DNA of 8,493 nt from an uncultured Actinomycetes bacterium (GTDB lineage Bacteria; Actinomycetota; Actinomycetes; Nanopelagicales; Nanopelagicaceae). Both the position numbers and the translations under genes were made by a program. Numbering within the stretch: position 1 is the first letter of the stretch; every line of letters starts with the position of its first letter. Under the pieces are notes generated by a model. It made no database searches. It saw nothing but the letters and a program-made list of their open reading frames with translations, and was not told the DNA's origin. The DNA lies in assembly GCA_903932695.1 (NCBI GenBank), contig CAIZGZ010000002.1:1-8493 (forward strand), written 5' to 3'. Positions 1-6,177 of the stretch are shown here, in pieces.

Positions 1-927
1 ATTGCCATCGTACGTGATCGTGAAATTTTGACTCCACGTCGCATATAACGTGATTGATGCCGCAAAGCTATAGGTGTAGCTCGACGAGTAACTCACACCT
101 TGACCGTTCGCAAGGGTGTTCCAACTGATAAATGTGTATCCGGTTTTGGTAAAGCCATTTGCGTTCAGAGTTGTACTTAAAGTGGCTGTTTGAGGGTTGG
201 TAGAACCGCCATTACTGCCATTACTGCCGTTACCGTTGAAGGTAATTGTGTGGCTAGCTTGCGCTACCCAAATCGCATAAAGCGCAATATCAGCGGAGAA
301 GGAATAATTTTGACCATCCTGATACGTCGCAGTAGTTGCGCCGTTATTCGTATCCCAACCTAAGAAGCTATACCCAGTACGAGTAAATCCATTGAGATTT
401 AGTGGCTGATTTGTGCTTGCGGTTTGAGAATTGGTACCGCCGCCTGTTGCGCCGTTTCCGTAGAAAGAGACGGTATGTGGTGTTACTACCTGCGCCCATT
501 GCGCATAGAGATTCGTATCGGCTGCAAAGCTATAGACAGATTGGTCGAGATATCCGTAACCCGTTCCCCCAGCTACCGTGTTCCAGCCAGTAAATGTGTA
601 TCCACTCTTTGTAAATGTATTTGCATTGAGATTTGTAGATTGGCCAGCCACTTGAGTCGTCGGCCCACCAACACCCGTATTGGAGTAGAAAGTCACAGTG
701 TGGTTAACGCCAGGCACCCATTGTGCATACAACGCAAGGTTGGTAGTTGTGGTGATATATCCCAAATTCGGATATGAGGTACCCGATCCGTCGACCTGTG
801 TATTCCAACCGCGGAAGATATAACCAGTCGCACTAAATGTATTTGCCTGCAGTTGGGTTGAGGCTCCGCTGAGCACTGTTTGAGATGAGGTTTGATTGCT
901 AATGATATTTGAGTTGAAGGTAATTGT
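1..927 (-). repeat. Tandem InlB B-type repeat array (4 complete, 1 partial)
   Basis: The repeats occupy 718-927, 496-699, 268-474, 34-249 and 1-21 (partial). Start-to-start spacing is 75-76 codons (225-228 bases), so the array is very regular. Protein similarity is clear: every complete unit carries GY-x-F followed by W-[ND]-T and ends in Y-A-x-W. At DNA level the units have diverged but keep short identical blocks, for example a 13-base block at 591-603 and again at 129-141. The fourth unit reads ISWNT where the others read GWNT or GWDT, and it is a few residues longer through an SNG insertion. More units may follow beyond base 1. Confidence 0.88.
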
Positions 928-2019
928 TCGAAGATTTACCGTAGCTACGTAGCTAAGAACAACAACTCCTGAACCGCCCGCTTTGCCACCAAAGTCCTCT
1001 GGATCAACTCCGCCACCGCCACCGCCAGTATTTGGCTGACCCGCGGTTGCGTTTGCATACGTTCCTTGGCCCGCACTGGAGTAGCCGTAATCACTTCCGC
1101 GACCACCACCACCAAGTCCGCCAGCGCCGCCACCTGTAAGAGTTGGAGTGCCTCCGTTGCAATAATAATTTGAATCGCTTGTTCCAGGAGCTTGCACGCC
1201 ACAGTAGGTGTTGGAATTTTCGTTAATTCCGCCACCACCTCCACCACCGTAGTAAACGGTTGCACCGGTGATTGAGCTCGTCACACCATTTCCACCTGCA
1301 CCGCCAATGTGATACAAAGTTGTGTTTCCACCTGCGCTACCAGCTCCTCCGCCGCCAGCACCTCCACCGTAGCCGCCGTGAGTTGAGTTTGCGCCATTTG
1401 TTCCTTGACCTGGAGTTCCAGTTCCGAAACAAGCTGACGTACAGTCATAGCGTGCGCCACCACCGCTAGCGCCATTTCCCGGGGCATGATTTCCTTGGCC
1501 GCCAGAGCCGCCACCAAGTGCGGTAACAGTTGCGAAAGTTGATGAAGAACCATTGGCTGCATTTACGCTCGACGGACAGTTATTAACTCCGCCACAACCG
1601 CCTACTCCACCAGCGCCTACTGTGACGGTATAAGACGATCCGGAAGTTACGGAGTAATTGCTTCCTTGAAGCACGCCGCCGGCACCGCCACCGCCAGAAC
1701 CACCACCGCCACCGCCACCGACTACGAGGTAGCTAACCTGAGTGATGCCAGTTGGAATAGTGACTGAATAACTTGCGGTTGTAAGGAATTGAATGACGCA
1801 GTTGCTTCCGACAACGCTCACTGAAACTGAGTTGGTATCGATCGTGGTCGAGCCACTAGAAATACTGATAGGGCAAATATTGTTTGAGTCAGAGATGGTC
1901 GCGGTATTAGCGCTTGCGGGTGTGAACGATTGCGATAATGATGGTGTGACTAACATTGCAAGGCCCAACACCAACGTTAACGGGCGGGCAATTTTGCTCT
2001 TGTTGTTAGTCCAATTCAT
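1..2019 (-). CDS. Secreted glycine-rich protein with InlB B-type repeats (3' end beyond window)
   Basis: An open frame of 673 codons runs from an ATG at 2019 to base 1 without a stop; the C-terminus lies outside. An in-frame TGA two codons before the ATG fixes the upstream limit. Seen in the translation: a signal peptide (K7, K9, R12; hydrophobic core about 13-24; likely cleavage after A35-S-A37), a beta-rich, Ser/Thr/Val-rich stretch 38-100, a glycine-rich low-complexity region about 101-352, then tandem InlB B-type (Listeria-Bacteroides, Flg_new-like) repeats at 365-434, 441-508, 516-584 and 591-662, with a fifth starting at 667. Each repeat has a T-[IV]-[TS]-F start, a GY-x-F-x-x-W-[ND]-T core and a Y-A-x-W end. 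Eight cysteines lie only before the repeats. Family knowledge: such repeats form small beta-grasp-like modules in secreted or surface proteins, often adhesins. A surface adhesion role is inference; no anchor is visible because the C-terminus is missing. Glycine codons produce misleading overlapping frames here. Confidence 0.9.
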   Translation of the reverse strand, partial: MNWTNNKSKIARPLTLVLGLAMLVTPSLSQSFTPASANTATISDSNNICPISISSGSTTIDTNSVSVSVVGSNCVIQFLTTASYSVTIPTGITQVSYLVVGGGGGGGSGGGGAGGVLQGSNYSVTSGSSYTVTVGAGGVGGCGGVNNCPSSVNAANGSSSTFATVTALGGGSGGQGNHAPGNGASGGGARYDCTSACFGTGTPGQGTNGANSTHGGYGGGAGGGGAGSAGGNTTLYHIGGAGGNGVTSSITGATVYYGGGGGGGINENSNTYCGVQAPGTSDSNYYCNGGTPTLTGGGAGGLGGGGRGSDYGYSSAGQGTYANATAGQPNTGGGGGGVDPEDFGGKAGGSGVVVLSYVATVNLRTITFNSNIISNQTSSQTVLSGASTQLQANTFSATGYIFRGWNTQVDGSGTSYPNLGYITTTTNLALYAQWVPGVNHTVTFYSNTGVGGPTTQVAGQSTNLNANTFTKSGYTFTGWNTVAGGTGYGYLDQSVYSFAADTNLYAQWAQVVTPHTVSFYGNGATGGGTNSQTASTNQPLNLNGFTRTGYSFLGWDTNNGATTATYQDGQNYSFSADIALYAIWVAQASHTITFNGNGSNGSNGGSTNPQTATLSTTLNANGFTKTGYTFISWNTLANGQGVSYSSSYTYSFAASITLYATWSQNFTITYDGN
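208..234 (-). repeat. Nine-base tandem repeat coding for Ser-Asn-Gly
   Basis: On the plus strand GCCATTACT occurs twice in a row (208-216, 217-225), followed by a variant GCCGTTACC (226-234). On the coding strand this gives G-N-G-S-N-G-S-N-G at the start of the fourth InlB-type repeat. The extra three-residue unit accounts for this repeat being longer than its neighbours. The repeat preserves the frame, so gain or loss of units would change only the loop length. Confidence 0.75.
970..1719 (-). repeat. Glycine-rich low-complexity coding region
   Basis: Codons 101-350 of the surface protein are dominated by Gly with Ser, Asn, Thr, Ala and Tyr, including runs of up to seven glycines. The hydrophobic strand S-Y-L-V-V just before the first glycine run and the T-V-T-V-G-A-G-G segment after it resemble the glycine-rich domain often found in front of InlB-type repeats. 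Six of the protein's eight cysteines (142, 148, 193, 197, 273, 287) are in this region. The DNA is rich in GGY/GGN codons, which gives long spurious open frames on the same strand. Confidence 0.8.
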
Positions 2020-2025
2020 GCCTCA

Positions 2026-2031
2026 ATTCTC
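2026..2031 (-). promoter_or_regulatory. Possible -10 element for the surface-protein gene
   Basis: The hexamer GAGAAT lies exactly six bases before the ATG at 2019 and differs from the actinobacterial -10 form TAGAAT at one position. If used, transcription would start at the ATG and give a leaderless mRNA. No convincing -35 is seen 16-18 bases upstream. An alternative is a Shine-Dalgarno GAGG at 2021-2024, but that would sit only one base from the ATG, too close for normal use. A second hexamer, GATAAT at 2108-2113 just after the rnj stop, could instead drive a longer leader. Confidence 0.3.
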
Positions 2032-2104
2032 ACACCCTTCGCCCGATAAGGACGACTGAAGTAGAGAATTCAAGGCAAATTGCGAGTGAAGCAGCAGAAT
2101 GAGA

Positions 2105-2123
2105 CTAATTATCTAGTAATTAG
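2105..2123. repeat. AT-rich inverted repeat across the rnj stop codon
   Basis: CTAATTA (2105-2111) and TAATTAG (2117-2123) are perfect reverse complements around a five-base loop TCTAG. The repeat includes the rnj TAA stop (2122-2120). It could form a weak hairpin at the end of the rnj transcript, but the stem is almost all A-T and no U-tract follows on the minus strand, so it is not a canonical intrinsic terminator. A protein-binding palindrome upstream of the surface-protein gene is another possibility. Confidence 0.4.
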
Positions 2124-3802
2124 ACCTCAATAACGACAGGAACGATCATTGGCTTGCGACGATGCTCTTCTCCAACCCAACTACCAACGGTGCGGCGAAG
2201 CACTTGTTGAAGTTGGTGGGTGCCGTTAATGCCATTTGCCACTGCCTTCGCAAGGGCCTTTTCGATCATCACCTTTACTTCGTCGAAGAGCGCCTTATCT
2301 TCGGTAAAGCCACGGGCATGTATATCTGGACCGGCAACAACTTTGCCCGTCTGCGCATCCACGACGACGACTACTGAGATAAATCCTTCTTCACCAAGAA
2401 TTCTGCGATCCTTCAATGAATCTTCGGTGATCTCACCGATGCTATGGCCATCGACATAGACAAATCCCACTGGAACTGCGCCAGCGACATCTGCGTATCC
2501 ATCATGCACATCGACCGCGATGCCATTATCGACAACGATCGTATTGGTGCGAGCCAGACCGGTCTTCATCGCAAGCTCAGCATTGGCACGCATATGGCGC
2601 CACTCACCATGGATTGGCATCACATTCTTTGGCTTCACGATGTTGTAGCAGTACAGAAGTTCTCCTGCTGCTGCGTGGCCAGAGACGTGAACGAGCGCAT
2701 TGCCCTTATGGATGACCTCTGCGCCGAAACGAGTCAGCTCGTTGATCACGCGATAGACCGAGTTTTCGTTACCCGGAATCAGTGATGAGGCCAAGATGAC
2801 TGTGTCACCCTTGCCGACTCTGATCTGGTGGTCGCCATTAGCCATACGCGAAAGCGCAGCTAGCGGTTCACCTTGAGAACCCGTGCAGATCAAAACAATC
2901 TTGTCGCCATAGTTATCAATATTCTTGGCATCAACGATCAAACCTTCGGGTACATCGAGATAGCCAAGATCCTCGGCCAGCTTCATATTGCGAACCATGC
3001 TACGACCAACAAAAGCCACTTTACGATCGTGCGCAATTGCGATGTTAAGAATCTGTTGAATACGGTGAACGTGCGAAGCAAAAGAAGCAACGATCACACG
3101 ACGCGAAGTAGATCTAAAGGTTCGATCAAGCGCAGGGATGATGTCGCGCTCTGATGTCGTAAATCCAGGTACATCGGCGTTGGTGGAGTCGGTCATAAAG
3201 AGATCGACGCCCTCTTCACCCAATCGAGCAAAGGCGCGTAGGTCGGTAATGCGGCCGTCGAGCGGCAGCTGATCCATCTTGAAATCGCCAGTAGCCAGAA
3301 TGAGGCCGGCATCGGTACGGATTGCAATTGCAAGCGCATCTGGGATCGAGTGATTTACTGCGATGAACTCGAGTTCGAATGGGCCGAACTTCTGCTTCAT
3401 GCCAGCCTTTACCTCAACCAGTGGCGCGGTAATGCGGCGCTCTTTGAGTTTAGCTTCGGTAAAGGCAAGCGTTAATTTCGAGCCAATAACCGGAATATCT
3501 GCACGCTCTTTGAGCAGGTATGGGACCGCGCCGATATGGTCTTCGTGGCCATGGGTAAGCGCTAAGCCAACAACATCTTTAAGGCGATCTCTAATATAGG
3601 AGAAGTCCGGCAGGATGAGATCGATACCTGGTTGATTCTCTTCTGGGAAGAGAACACCGCAGTCGATAATCAAGAGCTTGCCTTCGTACTCGAAGACGGT
3701 CATGTTGCGACCGATCTCGCCCAATCCACCTAGCGCTACTACGCGCATTGTCTTAGGGGCTAGCTTTGGTGGATATGGTAAATCTGGGTGAGGATGATTC
3801 AT
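2120..3802 (-). CDS. rnj: Ribonuclease J
   Basis: 560 residues, the usual size for actinobacterial RNase J. It is a cytoplasmic metallo-beta-lactamase/beta-CASP nuclease that acts in mRNA decay and rRNA maturation, with 5'-3' exonuclease and endonuclease activity known for the family. Visible motifs: the zinc-binding HGHEDH at 84-89, H151, TGD with D173, the TDST motif with D205, the beta-CASP histidines of HVSGH (372-376), and H398 in PIHGE. The C-terminus RRTVG...KPMIVPVVIEV is the typical conserved tail. The ATG shares its first base with the last base of the dapA TAA stop (TAATG). Only a GGAG about 13 bases upstream could serve as Shine-Dalgarno, so translation is probably coupled to dapA. 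A downstream M19 before RVVALGG is an alternative start, but relatives carry a similar Pro-rich leader. The usual downstream neighbour ftsK is not here; a surface-protein gene takes its place. Confidence 0.97.
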   Translation of the reverse strand: MNHPHPDLPYPPKLAPKTMRVVALGGLGEIGRNMTVFEYEGKLLIIDCGVLFPEENQPGIDLILPDFSYIRDRLKDVVGLALTHGHEDHIGAVPYLLKERADIPVIGSKLTLAFTEAKLKERRITAPLVEVKAGMKQKFGPFELEFIAVNHSIPDALAIAIRTDAGLILATGDFKMDQLPLDGRITDLRAFARLGEEGVDLFMTDSTNADVPGFTTSERDIIPALDRTFRSTSRRVIVASFASHVHRIQQILNIAIAHDRKVAFVGRSMVRNMKLAEDLGYLDVPEGLIVDAKNIDNYGDKIVLICTGSQGEPLAALSRMANGDHQIRVGKGDTVILASSLIPGNENSVYRVINELTRFGAEVIHKGNALVHVSGHAAAGELLYCYNIVKPKNVMPIHGEWRHMRANAELAMKTGLARTNTIVVDNGIAVDVHDGYADVAGAVPVGFVYVDGHSIGEITEDSLKDRRILGEEGFISVVVVVDAQTGKVVAGPDIHARGFTEDKALFDEVKVMIEKALAKAVANGINGTHQLQQVLRRTVGSWVGEEHRRKPMIVPVVIEV

Positions 3803-4716
3803 TAGTTAAGTGTTACTCCGCCTGCTTGTAGGTCCTCCCGCAATTGCGCGATCTGCGCATCGGTGGCATCGACAAGTGGCAAACGTGTGTACCCACCAGG
3901 TAGGCCCATCAATTCGAGTGCGGCCTTAGTCAATATCGCACCTTGGGTGCGGAAGGTTCCGGTGAATACCGGTAATAATTTTTGGTGGATCTCAAGTGCG
4001 GTAAGTGCATCGCCGGCGAACCAGGCATCGAGCATCGCACGAAGTTGTAATCCAACTGTGTGGCCGCAGACTGAGACAAAACCGACCGCACCAATCGAGA
4101 GAAGTGGGAGGTTGAGGATGTCATCGCCGGAGTAGACCGGAAGGCCGGTACGTTGGATTACCCAAGAAGTCGATGCAGGATTTCCTTTAGCATCCTTGAG
4201 CGCAACAATATTTGGAACTTCAGCTAAGCGACAGATCGTATCTTCCTCAATTGCAACACCGGTGCGACCAGGGATGTCGTACATCATGATCGGCAGATCG
4301 GTCGCGTCGGCAACGGCGCGGAAGTGCGCTTCGATACCAGCCTGAGGTGGCTTGTTGTAATACGGGGTGACGATCAAGAGTCCGTCAGCGCCGGCTTCTG
4401 CGCAACGCTTTGATTGTTCAACAGTATATGAAGTCTCATTATCGCCAGCACCGGTAAGAACTTTGACGCGGTCACCAACGGTACTTTTTACTACTTTAAT
4501 AATCTCAAGCTTCTCGGAGCTCTTGGTGGTTGGGGCTTCTCCAGTGGTGCCATTGACGGCAATCGCATCATGGCCGGTATCCGCTAAATGCTGTGAGAGT
4601 TTAGCTACGCCATCCCAATCGATAGATCCATCCTTCTTGAAAGGAGTCACCATTGCGGTGATCAGGCGACCGAAAGGCGCGTGGATCTGAGTCGTGGGTC
4701 TATGCGAGCTGGACAT
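3802..4716 (-). CDS. dapA: 4-hydroxy-tetrahydrodipicolinate synthase
   Basis: 304 residues, a cytoplasmic TIM-barrel aldolase that condenses pyruvate with aspartate 4-semialdehyde, the committed step of the diaminopimelate/lysine pathway. Catalytic residues align with E. coli DapA at a constant offset of 13: T57 in NGTTGE, Y120 in TPYYNKP, Y146 and R151 in YDIPGRTG, and the Schiff-base K174 in VALKDAKG. The N-terminal extension of about 13 residues relative to E. coli is common in actinobacteria. The gene begins 18 bases after the thyX stop and overlaps the rnj start by one base, so thyX-dapA-rnj is probably one operon. TAGGGT seven bases before the ATG could act as an internal promoter giving leaderless mRNA, or as a weak ribosome site. 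Confidence 0.97.
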   Translation of the reverse strand: MSSSHRPTTQIHAPFGRLITAMVTPFKKDGSIDWDGVAKLSQHLADTGHDAIAVNGTTGEAPTTKSSEKLEIIKVVKSTVGDRVKVLTGAGDNETSYTVEQSKRCAEAGADGLLIVTPYYNKPPQAGIEAHFRAVADATDLPIMMYDIPGRTGVAIEEDTICRLAEVPNIVALKDAKGNPASTSWVIQRTGLPVYSGDDILNLPLLSIGAVGFVSVCGHTVGLQLRAMLDAWFAGDALTALEIHQKLLPVFTGTFRTQGAILTKAALELMGLPGGYTRLPLVDATDAQIAQLREDLQAGGVTLN

Positions 4717-4723
4717 AGGTGTA

Positions 4724-4729
4724 ACCCTA
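4724..4729 (-). promoter_or_regulatory. TAGGGT element before dapA (candidate leaderless -10)
   Basis: TAGGGT fits the actinobacterial -10 pattern TANNNT and lies exactly seven bases before the dapA ATG, the spacing expected when transcription begins at or next to the start codon. The 18 bases ending in this ATG match the corresponding 18 bases before thyX at 15 positions. No strong -35 is visible. The same bases could instead be read as a poor Shine-Dalgarno (GAGG/AGGG). Confidence 0.45.
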
Positions 4730-4734
4730 CCTCG

Positions 4735-5481
4735 TTATGGCGCGATTCGACCAGACTTTTGGAAGGCGCCGTATGTAATCGGCATCAGCTTCGCAAAATG
4801 CGCTTCCATTTGTTCTGCCACCATCTCAATTTCACGTTGTGGGTAGCTTGGGAAGTGCGATCCTTCGTGAGAGGTGCGTAGTGAGAGAAAATTCATCAGC
4901 GCGCGTGCATTCATAGTGACATACATTGATGAGTAGAGCGTTACGGGCAGAACTGCGCGAGCGACCTCGCGAGCGACACCGGCATCGAGCATCTTGGTGT
5001 AATTCTCATAAGCAACCGTCGAACTCTCTTTAATTGCATTGACGGTTAACTCGTACTGCTCTGGTGTTCCTTCAATAAATGTATACGCCCCAGCTTTGCC
5101 GATCTGCACTAACTTGCGATCTTTGCTTGGAATGTAAAAAGTTGGGCGGAGTTCACGATAGCGACCAGATTCTTCGTTATAGGAAGCGATTCGGTGGCGC
5201 ATAAATTCGCGGAAGACAAAGATCGGGGCTGAAACAAAGAAGGTCATAGACGTGTGCTCGAACGGTGAGCCATGACGCTCGCGAGCTAGGTAGTTGATCA
5301 GTCCCTCTGCTCGAGTGGCATCGCTATCGACATCATCGAGCGATTTATCGCCAGCCGTTGAGACGCGCGCAGCCCAGATCACATCAGAGTCACTCGCGCT
5401 CGACTTTACGAGCTCGACCGTCATATCTTCGCGAAAGACGATCGGAAAGTGTTCCTGCTTCTCTGGTTGTGCTGTAGTCAT
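4735..5481 (-). CDS. thyX: Flavin-dependent thymidylate synthase
   Basis: 248 residues from the chosen ATG. ThyX makes dTMP from dUMP using methylenetetrahydrofolate, FAD and NADPH. The signature RHRIASYNEESGRY (residues 95-108) matches the ThyX motif RHRxxSxNxxSxR. Other conserved parts are HGSPFEH (70-76), RELRPTFYIP, the AREVARAVLP helix (about 170-179) and the NARALMNFLSLR segment. Overall it looks like the Streptomyces type rather than the M. tuberculosis type. The frame is open to an upstream ATG at 5508, but that one has no ribosome site. The ATG at 5481 has TAGGGT seven bases upstream, the same arrangement as dapA, so 5481 is preferred. thyX is divergent from azlC and first in the block thyX-dapA-rnj. 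Its presence suggests the cell may lack thyA, which cannot be tested here. Confidence 0.95.
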   Translation of the reverse strand: MTTAQPEKQEHFPIVFREDMTVELVKSSASDSDVIWAARVSTAGDKSLDDVDSDATRAEGLINYLARERHGSPFEHTSMTFFVSAPIFVFREFMRHRIASYNEESGRYRELRPTFYIPSKDRKLVQIGKAGAYTFIEGTPEQYELTVNAIKESSTVAYENYTKMLDAGVAREVARAVLPVTLYSSMYVTMNARALMNFLSLRTSHEGSHFPSYPQREIEMVAEQMEAHFAKLMPITYGAFQKSGRIAP

Positions 5482-5488
5482 AGTCGTG

Positions 5489-5494
5489 ACCCTA
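5489..5494 (-). promoter_or_regulatory. TAGGGT element before thyX (candidate leaderless -10)
   Basis: TAGGGT fits TANNNT and sits seven bases before the ATG at 5481. This placement supports 5481 over the upstream ATG at 5508, because a transcript starting here would lack the upstream ATG altogether. No good -35 is seen at 16-18 bases. A TTGACA hexamer lies farther up at 5540-5545 on this strand, overlapping the azlC start, but it has no well-placed -10. Confidence 0.45.
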
Positions 5495-5526
5495 CCGATT
5501 GGGGCCATAAGTTGGCGGGATTAAGG

Positions 5527-5532
5527 CAGAAT
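5527..5532 (+). promoter_or_regulatory. Possible -10 element before azlC
   Basis: CAGAAT, one base different from TAGAAT, lies six bases before the GTG at 5539. It would again allow leaderless transcription. The alternative is a ribosome site AAGG at 5523-5526, about 12 bases from the GTG, which is long. The whole divergent gap between the thyX and azlC starts is only 57 bases, so both promoters must lie in it or inside the opposing genes. Confidence 0.3.
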
Positions 5533-5538
5533 ATCGGC

Positions 5539-6177
5539 GTGTCAATCAAGCGTGACTCCATCTCGGTAGGCGTAGCTGTCGGCGCTGCTGGCGCCGCCTT
5601 CGGCGCGGTCGCTGTGGCCAGCCACTTCTCAGTTCTCCAAGCCTGCCTCCTCTCACTCCTTCTCTTTTCTGGTGCATCACAATTTGCGCTCTCCACGATC
5701 ATGGCCAGCGGTGGAAATCCGTGGAGCGCAATCGTTACCGGCGCATTCTTGGGAAGTCGCAATGGCCTCTATGGAATTCGGATGGCCGGTCTCTTGCAGA
5801 ACCGTGGTTGGCGACGTGTGGTTGCAGCGCAAATCACGATCGATGAATCAACCGGTATGGCGATCGCACAAGAGAATATTGAAGACTCTCGAATCGCCTT
5901 TTGGTATACCGGCTTTGGCGTCTACTTCTTCTGGAATCTCTTTACGCTTCTTGGGGCGTTGGGAGCAAAGGCGATCGGAAATGCCGCAGCTTGGGGCTTG
6001 GATGTCGCTTCGCCTTCAATATTTGTCGCGGTGCTCTGGCCACGGCTTCGTGAGCGAAAGCCACAGCTGATCGCCGCCATCGCCATCATCTGGGCGCTAG
6101 CAATCACCAGGATTGTTCCGGTTGGTGTTCCTATTCTCACCACCGTCTTCATTGCCATCTTTGCGGGGTGGAATTAA
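5539..6177 (+). CDS. azlC: AzlC-family branched-chain amino acid exporter, large subunit
   Basis: 212 residues from a GTG start. AzlC/BrnF proteins are inner-membrane permeases that work with a small AzlD/BrnE partner to export branched-chain amino acids (BrnFE in Corynebacterium also exports methionine); AzlC of Bacillus gives azaleucine resistance. Family features seen: an early glycine/alanine-rich membrane segment (about 8-27), the SGASQFA motif at 44-50, a GSRNGLYGIRMA segment (72-83), TIDESTGMA (100-108), then further hydrophobic segments at about 120-145, 157-168, 176-190 and 193-209. The frame continues upstream to an ATG at 5449, but that part runs antisense into thyX and looks unlike the family, so the GTG at 5539 is preferred; the exact start is uncertain. 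azlD follows with no intervening base. The pair is on the opposite strand to all its neighbours and interrupts the dapB/thyX/dapA cluster. The substrate is inferred from family only. Confidence 0.88.
   Translation: MSIKRDSISVGVAVGAAGAAFGAVAVASHFSVLQACLLSLLLFSGASQFALSTIMASGGNPWSAIVTGAFLGSRNGLYGIRMAGLLQNRGWRRVVAAQITIDESTGMAIAQENIEDSRIAFWYTGFGVYFFWNLFTLLGALGAKAIGNAAAWGLDVASPSIFVAVLWPRLRERKPQLIAAIAIIWALAITRIVPVGVPILTTVFIAIFAGWN

Noticed and set aside
945..1562. Minus-strand open frames rich in Ala/Val/Glu within the glycine-rich region
   Set aside because: They are in another frame of the same strand as the 673-codon surface-protein frame and arise from repetitive GGN codons. The main frame has a signal peptide and known repeats.
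2162..3599. Plus-strand open frames opposite rnj
   Set aside because: They are antisense to a clear, full-length RNase J gene, and their translations show no recognisable motif.
5482..5508. Nine-residue N-terminal extension of ThyX from the ATG at 5508
   Set aside because: It has no ribosome site and would translate through the TAGGGT element. The second ATG has the same upstream context as dapA.
5449..5538. Upstream 30-codon extension of azlC from an ATG at 5449
   Set aside because: It overlaps thyX antisense, its residues (with Cys-Cys, His and Asp) do not look like an AzlC N-terminus, and the GTG at 5539 gives a normal family start.
5591..5606. GC-rich hairpin GCGCCG-CCTT-CGGCGC early in azlC
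   Set aside because: It lies in codons for Ala/Gly, where GC-rich inverted repeats arise easily. No antiterminator partner or U-tract is seen.
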